From Aristolochia californica (Eukaryota > Streptophyta > Magnoliopsida > Piperales > Aristolochiaceae): 64,000 nucleotides of DNA. Made by a program: the position numbers and the translations under genes. This document shows positions 9,906-20,462 of the stretch, one piece after another (within the stretch, counting starts at the first letter, position 1; each line of letters opens with the position of its first letter). The stretch is taken from contig JARWKL010000009.1 of the NCBI GenBank assembly GCA_029961685.1, positions 10,491,758 through 10,555,757 on the forward strand, in the 5' to 3' direction. A model generated the notes under the pieces. That model was not told where the DNA came from. It ran no database searches and was given only the letters and a program-made list of their open reading frames with translations.

Positions 9906-11837
9906 TTGGTAGCGGCCATGAATGGGGGGGGGGGGGGGGGGGGTGCACTTTTCTTGAACCTACCTCCAGTCACTGGGATTGCCACTTCTCAGACGGAGGC
10001 AAGGTTATGGCACAACCAGGTTGATCATCCATATGAAACCTTAAAAACTTTACCAAATTTCAATTGTGAAGTCTGTCAGTTGAGCAAGCACCAGAGGACA
10101 TCATATTCTCCTTGAACCAAACTTAAAAGTGTTGCTCCTTTTCATTATTTCATTCAAATGTCTGGAGACCCTTAAGTGTCTCAAACATATCTCAAGTTAA
10201 ATATTTTATCACATTTGTTGATGATTTTACTCGAGTCACATGGCTATTTTTGTTTAAAGAACGGTCTGGATTTTTTCCATATATAAATCCTTTCATGCAA
10301 GGGTATCCACTCAGCTTAGAAAACAAATACAAGTGTTTCGATCAGATAATGCCAAAGAGTACCTATTTAGTGAATTTTTTTATATTTTTGTCATGATAAT
10401 GGTATTAGTCATCAAACATCTTGTGGTTACGCCCCTCAACAAAATGGTGTAGTTGAAAGAAAAAACCGACATTCTTTTTAGGTAACACATGGCTTACTCT
10501 ACTTTATGAAGGTGCCCTACTTTTACTGGCCTCATGCCGTTCTTACAATTTGCTACCTTATTAATAGGCTACATTCTTTAGTCCATAGCCATAAATCCCC
10601 ACACTCATTATTATTTCGGATGAAGACTCTTTATCCCTTCCTTTGAAAGTTTTTGGTTGCACTTGCTTTTTCCATATCACACCCCCTCCAAAGAATAAAC
10701 TTAAGCCTAAATCACTTAAGTGTATCTTTTCGAGTAATCTCATACCCAAAAAGGTTGTTTATTATGATCCCTCCCTTTGGAAGTTAATTGTCTCTAGGGA
10801 TGTCACATTTTTTTAAGGATACATCCTTTTATTGCTTAAAAGATGCAGCTCCGGGTCTTTCATCAGTTCAGGTAGCTTCGAAGCCCGTTGTGCCACTTCA
10901 TGCGATTCTACTTCAGCCCCCTGAAAACTCGACCAACACCAAACGTGTGGAGTTTATGGATCCCTCTGAGCTAAGACCATCTTCCCTTGTTGTATTTGGC
11001 CCACAATTTAATAGTTGGACCACAGCTCTATGAAATGAGCCTCAGACTTGCACTAGGCCCCCACTTCTCATCATATATCAAACTTTTTTTCTCACCATCT
11101 ACTGTCTTCTTCATGCTATCAATTTCTTGCATCGATTTCTTCCATCTCTGTTCCACAATCTTATCAAGAGGCTCTAAGACATTCAAGATGGAAGGTTGCC
11201 ACAGAAGAAAAAATGCATGCCTTATATAAGAATCAGACTTGGGCCCTTGTTCCTCTTCCTCCTTGCAAGAAACCCATGGGCTATAAATGGGTTTTTACAA
11301 TAAAATACAATATGGATGGTTTTGTTTCTAGCCTCAAAGCCCGACTCATTGCCAAGGGATACACTCGGTGTTATGGAGCTCCAGGAAAGGGCTTCTCTAT
11401 AAGAATCATGGCCACTAAAACATAGAAGGTTTCTTAGATGCAGATTGGGTTAGATCACCTGATGACAGGAAGTTCACTTCAGGGTACCGTAGAAGGGGGG
11501 TAACCTAGTTATGACCCACATAGTCAATGAGCTTTTATGGGTCAGATCCCTTCTTACTAAATTGGGATTCTATAAAGGTGTTTTTATGAAATTATATTGC
11601 GACAACCAGGCGGCCATTTATATCACTTCATATCTTATCATCCATGAGAGGACAAAACACATTGAGGTAGATTGCCACTTTATAAAGGAGAAATTTCAGG
11701 CTGGTATCTTATCTCTTTATCATGTGTCATCACAAGGGCAGGTGGTAAACATTCTTATGAAATCAGTCATATTCAAGATCTTAACCACTATATGCAGCAA
11801 TCTGAGTACCTACGATGTTTTCTTTCCATCAACTTGA
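9906..11837 (+). pseudogene. Copia pol remnants (pre-integrase, integrase, RT start, RNase H)
   Basis: A pre-integrase segment with LWHNQVDHP and CEVCQLSKH-like Cys pairs (9995-10110) is followed by a decayed integrase core (about 10200-10560). Next come a C-terminal linker (10788-11110), the reverse transcriptase opening with YKWVFTIKYNMDG (11282 on), and an RNase H end with LYCDNQAAIYI and [16 protein letters not shown] (11590-11700). The catalytic reverse transcriptase core is absent, apparently deleted near 11395-11425. A run of 20 G at 9924-9943 interrupts the pre-integrase frame. Confidence 0.8.
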
Positions 11838-11844
11838 TAGGGAG

Positions 11845-12277
11845 TTTTGGAAGACACCTCAAGTGGGTTTAACGTAATAACCTTACCCACGTCAAGGAGG
11901 TGGCACAAAGTGTAATTAAATGCTCTTCTCATATGGATGACACAAGGGTATAATTAATGAAAATGATATATGTTTACTTATGTCTTTTCCTTTTAAAATA
12001 TTGTAGCCCTAAGGGCATTGTAGTCATTGTAATATTCCTTCATAAACTATAAATAGAGGCTCAAGCCAAGGCATAGATCATTCAAGTCTCCTCTCTTCTC
12101 TAAAATCTGCCCCTAGCCTCTCTCTCTTCTCCCAGGCTCTATCTCACCATTCCTCTCTAGCCATCTCTCTGTTTTTCTCTTTTTATCTTTCATCCTCTCC
12201 TTTCCTCTCCTCTTCTTCTTCCTCTCCTCTCTCACCACCTTAGTCAAAGACCTTGTCATGGGATCCTAAATCCAACA
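11845..12277 (+). repeat. 3' LTR of the Copia at 7876-12277
   Basis: It begins TTTTGG (mutated TGTTGG) after the PPT-like tract at 11834-11844 and ends ATCCAACA. It carries the uninterrupted version of the site occupied by the TRIM LTR in its partner. Confidence 0.9.
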
Positions 12278-12410
12278 GTGTTTGTTGATCAAAAGATGAT
12301 ATCGTCCACATAATTTTGAACAATAATCTGATCTTGTTCGTGACTCTTGGTGAATAAGATTTTATACGCACCCCCTCTCTTGTAGTAATTTTTTTCTAAG
12401 AATTCACTAA

Positions 12411-13940
12411 GGAGGGGTTAGTGCACATGCCTCAGGACATGATCTTCATAGTGCACATGCCTCAGGACATGATCTTCATGCGCATTACGCAGTTCATGTC
12501 CTGGTGTCGTTAGGGAGCACCGAAATTCATGTCATGTATATGAACATACATGACTCAGGAGTTCATGTCCCAAGAGTAAACGGTGAAAAGTGCTTTCCGC
12601 CCGATTTTGAGAATCATCTACATGACTCTCGTGCGGGGCTCTCTCTACCGTACACCCTCTCTGCCATTTCATTCCCGTAGCCCTCTCTCGTTCTCTGCTT
12701 CCTCTCTCGTCTCCACCGTCCTTCTCCGGTCTCCCTCTCTACGATGTCTATCTTGCTGCGAACGTCCTTTCAGCGTCTTTCTCTCCATCTCGGACTCACT
12801 CTCCCTCTGAACCTCCTGCTCGATTTTGACATTTGGGCTTCAATTTTTTTAATTTCTACTTCGATTCATCATCGATTTCCCCGTTCGGCTTTGATTTCAG
12901 TCATCAGCTTCGCTTTAACAGCCATCCTCCCTCTCCTCTCCCTCTTGACCTCAGTCGCAGAGCACGGGAGGTCGAGCATCTGTTGCAAAGCTTCTTGGCC
13001 TCCCTCTCTTCTCCCTCTCGGCATACCGTCGGAGCGCTGTCTCTGTCGGCATTGCTCGTTGCCGTTGCCTTTGCCTACTAGCCCGTCCCCGTCGCCATCG
13101 CCATTGCCCACTGGCTCGCCGCTGAGGAAGACGAAGATGGTTTAATTTTTCCTAAGTTAGGAAAAATTAAACTATCTTCATAAAAATCATTAATTTATAA
13201 TTTTTATTTATAAAATAATTATTTTTATTTTAAAACTAGTATATTAAAATAGTGATTTAATAGTCATAATTAAAATATTGTTAAAATAAATATTTGATAA
13301 ATTATTTTGGCATAATTATCCGATTGCTATAGTTAATTAAACCAATGGTTTTAAATTTTGTGATAATATATTATTAATTAATAATACATAAAATATATTA
13401 TGTACAAATATATAGTGTGTTAAAGTTATGATTAGATCAATTTTTTCTCTTAAATTATTCATTTTTAGGTTAAAGTATATCATATGTTATTAATAAATTA
13501 ATAACTCAATGTATTACTTTCGTTTTTTTATTTATAACGTTATTTATTTATTATTTGTAATTAATCATATACGTATTTCAATGGCTCATGTAATTACCAT
13601 ATTAATGCACAATAAAATATCTAATTTAATTAATAAATATATTAATATATCTAATTATACATTAAATAACTTATTCGTGTAGTAATAATGGTTGTTTTAC
13701 CTAATTTGGGGTTTAAGGATTATGTTGTAATTAAGTGCACTGTAAAATTTTAGTGATTCTCTTATTTTTTATGTTTTTCTCATGTTGGGGTACTAACACT
13801 GGAAACTATTTTCCAGTGCACATGAAGTCGTCAACACTAACACCAAGTGCGAAGAAGATCTTCATGTACATGACTGACATGATCTTCATGTTGGACATGA
13901 ACTTGAACTTGAAAAATCTATTTGGGGGACTAACCCCCCC
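12411..13940. mobile_element. Non-autonomous TIR DNA transposon, GGGGTTAG family, TAA duplication
   Basis: The left end GGAGGGGTTAGTG and right end CTAACCCCCCC are imperfect inverted repeats flanked by TAA (12408-12410 and 13941-13943). The 1530-bp element has two halves: a GC- and CT-rich, coding-like left half (12580-13140) and an AT-rich right half, divided by a perfect palindrome at 13141-13171. No transposase motif is seen. Taking out the element with one TAA reconnects the reverse transcriptase frame of the Copia it sits in. A 3-bp TAA/TTA duplication is typical of PIF/Harbinger-type elements, but that assignment is inferred from the duplication only. Confidence 0.85.
13141..13171. repeat. 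Perfect palindrome, 15-bp arms with 1-nt centre
   Basis: Left arm 13141-13155 and right arm 13157-13171 are exact reverse complements around G13156. The core CCTAAGTTAGG recurs at about 60210-60216 and 60571-60581 in the related large element. Confidence 0.93.
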
Positions 13941-14287
13941 TAAGTCTCTCATACCAAGCTCTAGGAGCTTTCTTCAAACCATTCAAGGCTTTGTGTAATT
14001 TGTATACATAGTTTGGTTTACTTAGTAAAATCCTCAAATCCTTTTGGTTGTTCTACATAGACTTCTTCCTTTATGTACCCATTTAAGAATGCAATTTTAA
14101 CGTTCATTTGTTGCAACTTAATTTTTTTTGGTTAGGCATATGCTAAGAATATTCTAATGGCTTCTACCCTTGCTACTAGTGCAAGGATTTCTTGATGGTT
14201 TATTCCCTCTTATTGGTCATATCCTTTGGTAAATAATATTTCTTTGTTTCTCACTATTCTATTAGCTTGATCAACTTTATTCCTAAA

Positions 14288-14943
14288 TGTAGAATTTGGG
14301 ATCCCATGATAAGAACCTCAACCAAAGTAAGAAGAAGAAGGGAAGAAGATGAAGAAGGAGAAGAGAAGAGAGAGGGAGAAAGCTTGGACGAATTTGAGAA
14401 GAGAGGAGAGAACTTGATGATCTACCTCGTAGCCAAAGGTTTCTATATATAGTTTTAGAGAGAGTAGTACAATGACTATAATACCCTTATGGCTACAAGC
14501 TTTACCAAAGAAAAGACATTATTTCTTTAACTAATTATACTTTCATGCCATGTTTATGAGAAGTCTTCTTATTTAGCAAGATGCCACCTCTTTGACGTGT
14601 TGGCTTGAGCCCATCTTATAACACTCTCCCTCAAGAAGGAGGTGAGAAAACATCATGAATACTCAACTTGTCACATATAAAGGATAGGATTTTAGATGTA
14701 ACCGGTGTAGTAAGAATATTCTACTTGCTCTTGTGACAAAACATGTTTGAGAGATGTTATACCAGCTTGAAATTTCTCCCATATAAAATGGCAGTCCACC
14801 TCAATGTGTTTTGTCCTTTCATGGAAGAGTGGATTCGAAGTGATATTATAGCTACTTGGTTATCACAATATAGACCCATAGAACCTCTTTTATAGAATCC
14901 CAATTCGGTAAGAAGAGACCTGATCCATTGGAGTTCACTAAAT
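14288..14943 (-). mobile_element. Minus-strand Copia 3' end: RNase H remnant plus 3' LTR
   Basis: An LTR at 14288-14623 (minus strand TGTTATAAG to TTCTACA) is preceded by a PPT-like CTTGAGGGAGAG. It is related to the Copia LTRs at 7876 and 11845. To the right, 14650-14943 encodes on the minus strand the RNase H tail with IRSLLTELGFYKRGSMGLY and CDNQ recognisable. The element stops abruptly at about 14943, where a plus-strand Copia begins. No duplication was found. Confidence 0.75.
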
Positions 14944-16739
14944 TCACCTTGGATAATTGATTACGGAGCCTCTAAGCATCTCACGAGTAAAACTGAAAAT
15001 TTATCTTCTGTGACACCATGAACTTTAGACTGATTTGTATCCAAACAAGCATTCAAGGTAATGGTACATCCACCATTTCACAGTATTTTTCACTTTCTAG
15101 TGTTTTCTTTGTCCCTCAATTTCCATTGAGTCTTACGTCAGTTAGTCAATTAACCAAGAAACTAAATTGTTTTGTTACTTTTTTTCCTTATCACTGTGTG
15201 TTTCTGGACATCAAGACTAGATAGATGATAGATGGCGGCCATGAAAGAGGGGGTCTTTACTATAGGGATTCTACCACCCTGACAGTAGTAGCAACAACCA
15301 CAATAGAAGAGGCTTGGCCATCCCTCCTTAGCAAACTTAAAAAGTTTAATACATTGCCTTCATTCTGTCTCACAATTGTCATGTGAGCTTTGGAAGCACC
15401 ATTAATATATTTTTCAACCCAGCTAAAACAATATTACTTCTAGTTCTTTTGTTTTAGTTCGTTCAGATGTTTGGGGACCGTTAATGTCCCAAATATTTCT
15501 TAATCCAAGAATATTTTTATATTTGTGGATTACATGAGAGTTACATGGTGTTACTTGACCAAGGACCTCGGGCTTCTCAAGTACTTCCTAGGGATTGAAG
15601 TTCTTCAATCTAGACATGGTATAATTGTATTACAAAGGAAGTATGTACTTGCTTTATTAAAGAGAATTGGGATGCGTGGATGTAAGCCAACCAATATACC
15701 CATGGAACCTAATGTTAAGCTATGTGGTGGAACTGGGAGTGATGTTGATCTTAGTCAGTTTCAATAGTTAGTTGGAAAGCTGATCTTTCTCAAAGTTAGG
15801 AGACCAGATATATCCTATTTAGTCAGCGTTATTAGTCAGTATATGCATCGACCGCAACAATGGCATTGGCAAGCGTTGGAAAGAATTATTCAGTACTTAA
15901 AGAAAAGTCCAGAATAAGGATTATTATACAAATGTCATGGGTACACTCAAATTGAAGGATTTGATGATGCAAATTAGGCCAGGTCTCCTGATGATAGGAA
16001 ATCCACCTTTGGTTATTGCACGACTATTGGGGGCAATCTAGTCATTTGGAGGAGCAAGAAACAAAATGTAGTGGCAAGATTGAGTGTTGAGGTTGAATAC
16101 CGAGCTATGACATTAGAAATGAGTGAGTTGATATGGCTAAGATCATTCATGACTAAGCTTGGTTCCAAATAACCAAGCCCATGCAACTTCATTGTGACAA
16201 TCAGGCAACTATCCATAATACAACTAATCCAATAATTCATGAAAGCATATTGAGATAGACTGTCATTTGATTCAGGAAAAACTCGAAGTTGAGTTAATAT
16301 CTTTGCAATATATATGTTCGAGAAATCAATTGGCAGTCATCTTTAGAAAAGCTATTGTTGTGAAGTCACTCACAGATACATGCACCAAGATGGAAATATT
16401 TGATGTTTTTTCACCAGCTTGAGAGGGAGTATTGAAGAGGTTCAAGTCGTATATCATGTAATTAAGAGAGTGAGTGGTATAAGTTGTAATTAGTTAGAAG
16501 CTTGAGGGTTTTTTTTTTTTGCTTCAGTACTAATGCATTCAAGCCCCACATATATAAATAACATTGTGAGGGGGAGGAAGCTCATTCGAGCTCTCTTCTA
16601 AACCTTAATTCTTTCCTCTTCAACTCATACTCCTCTCACTACTTCCTTCTCATCATGTTCTCTTCTTCCTTCCTTCTTCTTCTATCTTCTTCTTCTTCTT
16701 AAACTAAGTTACCTATGGATTAAACCCTAGAATTTAACA
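14944..16739 (+). mobile_element. Plus-strand Copia, 5'-truncated with 3' LTR
   Basis: It opens with the aspartic protease region (WIIDYGASKHLTS at about 14952, with the catalytic D-S-G changed to D-Y-G). Then come pre-integrase and integrase scraps, an abrupt join at about 15530 into the reverse transcriptase C-terminal end (LLKYFLGIEVLQSRHG), and RNase H with many stops. A PPT CAGCTTGAGAGGGAG (16415-16429) precedes a 3' LTR at 16430-16739 ending TTTAACA. The catalytic reverse transcriptase core is deleted. Confidence 0.8.
16430..16739 (+). repeat. 3' LTR of the 14944-16739 Copia
   Basis: It starts TATTGAAG (expected TG changed to TA) directly after the PPT and contains a CT-rich tract. It ends in AATTTAACA. 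No matching 5' LTR remains. Confidence 0.7.
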
Positions 16740-19354
16740 ATTGGAAAATCCTAATTTGACAACCTTTATTTCTCCTATAATCATCCTCTTCATGAGGTAC
16801 ACACACTCTTCGTCAAGGAAGTTGGCACCAAAATGGCAAAGGATGGAGGTGATTTTTTTGCATAAATGGCAACCCATCTGCTTGTGTTCTCATTGCAAAA
16901 TCTAACATCCTGTAATCCGTGAAATATCCAAAGTCAAGCTACACATGCTGTGTGATGCCCCATAGCCAAAACATATCAACAACGGTGAGTTGAGAGAAGG
17001 TGCCCTTCCTTGGATTGAGGATATGTGTCACAATTTCAATGAAGAACCACTATTCTATACTAAGATCCTTGATGTTGATCTAGTAGGAACTCCAGACTAT
17101 CTAGCCAAATACCAATGAAATTGCATCTTGATGTTTTGAGGAAACTACTCTAGTAGATCCTGGGGCCAACTCTCCTTGATATACTTCTTGAGCCCCATAG
17201 AGGAAGTGTCAAGAATAGAATTGAGGTTGCTAGAGTTTAAAGCGATTGGTGTCTTCTTCACATCCGATGAAATCTTGAGGTATCCAGGTGAGGTTTCTTG
17301 AACTTCCAAATTTGCATAGAACACCTTCACCAATTGGGGATAGATGGGATTTTGACATTCGAGAATGTTCATGTATTGTTCCAATGCTTCATCAAAACCC
17401 ATTTTTTCCCCAGTGCAAAAACATAAATCTACTTGTGTGGGTTATACAATGCTCTTTGATGAAAATGTTTTTATGAACTTACTTCTTTGGTTCTTGGGCC
17501 GAAAATGGTCCCTCCACTATTTGTGGAGCAAGGAGACAAGGGTAATAGGAGGCCAATAGTCCTAGTCAAATTTTCAAAGGCCCTAGAATCAATAACCCAA
17601 TAAGAAGAAGCATGAGAAGTAAGAGAAAACATACTTATAGTAGTGGTGGCAGCAATAGTAGGAGAGGAACGTTGTGGTAGACTAGAACATAATGTAAGTT
17701 TTTGGAGAACTTCAAAGTACTCCTCAATCAATCCCTTCAACTTCGATTTCACCATTATTGGTGGCTTGATTAGCAATGGCCCACTTTGGCTTTCCAAGAA
17801 ATTTCCAATATGTCTCAACTAGTGATTAGGTGCCCAAAAATAAGTACGTACCTCAGTTTGAATGTCTATCCTCCAAAACGAGTTACCACTAGTTATGCCT
17901 CCACTTCCTTTGCCTCAATTACTTCTTCCTCAGCCTCTACTACTAACACCTACTCCTCTATCTTGAGTGTACTTGGCAGAGGATGTGTCTGTTGGTATGG
18001 TTATAGGTGTCAAATATGTAACTGACATACGAAGCATTGTGGCACATATATCATCAAAAGAAGATAGTGCAACAGAGTTGAGAATCTTAAGTGTTAGCCA
18101 CCTCAAGATATGGCTTCAAGTTTACAAGATAAATGGCAACGACCAATGCTTCTCTCTACTTCTGTTGAACAACAATGTCAATGGAGTATGGTTGTGCAAG
18201 CTTGCACTCTTCCATAAGTTCTTTGAACCTAGAAAAAATATTTATGTAAATTCTCCCATTGTTTGCAAACTATAAGTTGTAGAATATAATTTTACATAGA
18301 TTGCCTAAATAATTTTTGCAGTTTTCAAGTGAACCGCATTATTTGCCACATGATCCTCCACACTATTAATTAACCATCTAATCACTAGGGTGTTCTCTCA
18401 ATGCCCCTTTGTATACACAACATCTTTATTAACCACAAGATGTTGCTTGGTTAAGTTATCAGATTGATCCCTGGTACAGAGAAATCTCTTAACAAATTAT
18501 GACCAACTTATATAGTTCGACTATCGTTTAAGTGGAATGATTATAATTCTTAAATATTCACTTTTACTAAAACTCATATGAAATTCTCCTCAACCATGAG
18601 TGCTAAAAAATTGTGAATGATAAAAGAAAATGGTGAGTCTTGGTGGGACCCTCAAGAGCTAGCAACCTACAAGGACTAAGAGCACTTAAGAGTCCTAATT
18701 AAAAAGAACTAAAACACATTCAAGTTGTATTGTTGTACTAAAAGGACATGCAAAACCAAACTTCAAGTAGATTTCAAACTCTAATCAATTTGAAAATCCA
18801 AGCAATGAGACGGCGAGACAATTTTAGAGGAGTTTCGAAAACTCCGTAGGTTTCCTTTTTGAGGATTACGAAATAGAAAACCAGCATAGTGATACCTTTG
18901 GTTATTGGAAGAACAAGTGATGTTTTTGTTGCTCTTTCCTAATTTTTACATGAAAACTTGTTCGAAATTTCTCATACAAGTACGTGAGCAGTAAGTTAAT
19001 AGAAAGAGGTGATTTCTAAGTGAACTATGTTCAACATATGGTAGGAAAAATAAAACTTTAGTTGTTGAACATGTTCAACCAGCAACAAGGAGCGATTTTG
19101 ACATATATAGCAAGCAAGGTAGAGATGCATGCATTGGCAGGAACAAAAAAGGATTTGGCAAGCACATATAGAAGAATATACGGAGAATCAATCTACCACA
19201 GGTTGAATACTAGATTCTTGAATTCCAAACACAAAATAACGAGGAATCGAAGATAATCAAAAAGTTGCTCGTTGAATAAAATTTGTCCCATGCAATCCTA
19301 AGAAAGAACAAGTAGAAAATAAAAATGGAACCTTAAGATCCCGTTCTAATACTA
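16740..19354 (-). mobile_element. Composite retroelement internal region, minus strand
   Basis: Two recognisable pieces lie here. Frame 17145-17402 contains YPQLVKVFYANLEVQE and a GLKKYIKESWP end, resembling the plant transposon-protein segment often found beside Ogre/Tat or Athila-type elements. Frame 17471-17818 resembles a Copia gag C-terminus running into a protease, with GLIEEYFEVLQKLTL and a degenerate WVIDSRAF (expected D-S-G-A). Near 19343-19354 a degenerate Met primer-binding site abuts the LTR that starts at 19355. The stretch 18300-19340 has no recognised motif. Confidence 0.5.
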
Positions 19355-19615
19355 TGTTAAATCCTAAGGTTCCAATAATAAACTTCTAGAAGGCCTTTAG
19401 GTGAGAATGTGAAAGAAAGAAGAGAAGGTAAGTGAAGTTGTGTGAAAGAGAGAGAAAGAGAAAGAAGATGAAAAGAGAGGAGAAAGAATGATGAGTCGGT
19501 TGTGATCTTCCCCCTTCCTCCCTTTGCTTCTATTTTTAATCACCTTCAAATAAAAATTATAATAATGCCACTAAGGCTGGAATAAGTACTGTAGACAAAG
19601 CACAAAACATAATTA
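19355..19615 (-). repeat. 5' LTR of a minus-strand Copia (empty-site relative of 3264-3920)
   Basis: TGTTAAATCCTAAGG begins right beside a TAGTATTAGAAC-like degenerate primer site on the minus strand. It aligns with 3264-3317 and then 3822-3905 and has no solo LTR insertion. The right end is approximate. Confidence 0.6.
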
Positions 19616-19624
19616 CAATTGTAG

Positions 19625-20460
19625 TTGATTCTCTTTAATTCTTCAATAGAGCTCTAACGTCCTTTTCAAAGACATTGTCACACTCCTTTCTCATCTCATT
19701 AAAAATATTTATCTCTTCATATTTGGAAGTGAGGTTATCATTTTCCTTTTCAAGCTCTTCTAATCTTGAGGAACTCTCATAATTCAAGGTTGTAATTTGC
19801 TTTTCTAAATTAGTGACCTGCACACTAAGTCCATCGCTTTCTTGGGTTTTATTTTTTAAGGCAATCTTTGATACATCACAAGAATATGAATTCTCCCAAG
19901 TCTAGTTCATTATTTCTCTCACTCCTAAATTCATCTTCTTCTATGATAATCACACAAATTATGCACAAGTGCCTAAATGAGAAGAGCTCCTAGAGTAATC
20001 TGACTTTAATTTATCTCATATTTCTTTAGTTGATTTATAACATGAAACTGAATCAATTGCTTCAATGCTTAGGGAATTGAGCAATAGTCTCATAGCTATG
20101 GCATTTTCATACCTTGGCAACGTTCACATTATCCCAATCACATACAAATTTGGGGATTAGTTTGTCATTTACTTATTAGCTAAGAGATGGGATTCATCAC
20201 AAATGGATTCCCACATATCTAGGCTCTATGACTGAATGAATACTCTCATTTTGTATTCCCACAGTTGACCATATGTCTTATTAAATATAGGAGGAGCAAA
20301 GGGACCGTGACCCTCTAAGAATATTATTTTATCTTAAATTGTCATATTTACACTCCTATGAAAATAAGGGCTAATGTGCTATAGTCCTAAATTTTGACTC
20401 AATATCTTTAGTACTCAACCTAAAATTAAGCTTTTAGAGAATACTTGCTCTAATACCACT
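19625..20460 (-). pseudogene. SIRE-like Copia gag, minus strand
   Basis: Frame 19635-19823 is a Lys/Glu-rich coiled-coil-like segment typical of the SIRE gag C-terminus. Upstream on the minus strand (20110-19990) the UBN2 gag pattern AMRLLLNSLSIEAIDSVSCY is readable, with a stop after it. The primer site GCTCTAATACCACT (about 20449) and LTR follow at higher coordinates, so the orientation is consistent. Confidence 0.7.
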
Positions 20461-20462
20461 TG

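Larger units (their letters stand above)
7876..12277 (+). mobile_element. Copia retrotransposon with both LTRs, degenerate internal region
   Basis: 5' LTR at 7876-8385 (with a nested TRIM LTR), primer-binding site TGGTATCAAAG at 8386, PPT-like TTGATAGGGAG at 11834-11844, 3' LTR at 11845-12277. The flanks GTATT (7871-7875) and GTGTT (12278-12282) are a 5-bp duplication with one mismatch. In order it keeps a UBN2-type gag (8530-9200), a zinc knuckle with its first Cys replaced by Tyr (about 9364-9420), a gag-pre-integrase segment with LWHNQVDHP (about 10005), a decayed integrase, a short reverse transcriptase start (11213-11390) and an RNase H end (11430-11837). Most of the reverse transcriptase is deleted. 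Multiple stops make it inactive. Confidence 0.9.
6960..14287 (-). mobile_element. Old SIRE-like Copia internal region, split by two insertions
   Basis: Three separate segments carry the pol gene of one element read from high to low coordinates. Segment 13944-14287 holds the middle of the reverse transcriptase, with [20 protein letters not shown] and APRAWYERL recognisable. Segment 12278-12407 continues with EFLEKNYY and a YVDD-type motif. Segment 6960-7875 holds the end of the reverse transcriptase and the RNase H region, with VALSTTKAEY near 7290-7320. Many stops and shifts show it is dead. Between the segments sit a TIR element (12411-13940) and a complete Copia (7876-12277). Joining across each gap restores the reading order. 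Confidence 0.82.

Noticed and set aside
12583..13145. Overlapping open frames of 75-133 codons in a CT-rich tract
   Set aside because: Ser/Leu/Pro-rich translations on the plus strand come from CT-rich sequence lacking stops. It lies inside the TIR element and has no domain.
16500..16700. CTT-rich microsatellite as an independent feature
   Set aside because: It is part of the Copia LTR leader, as in the other Copia LTRs in the window.
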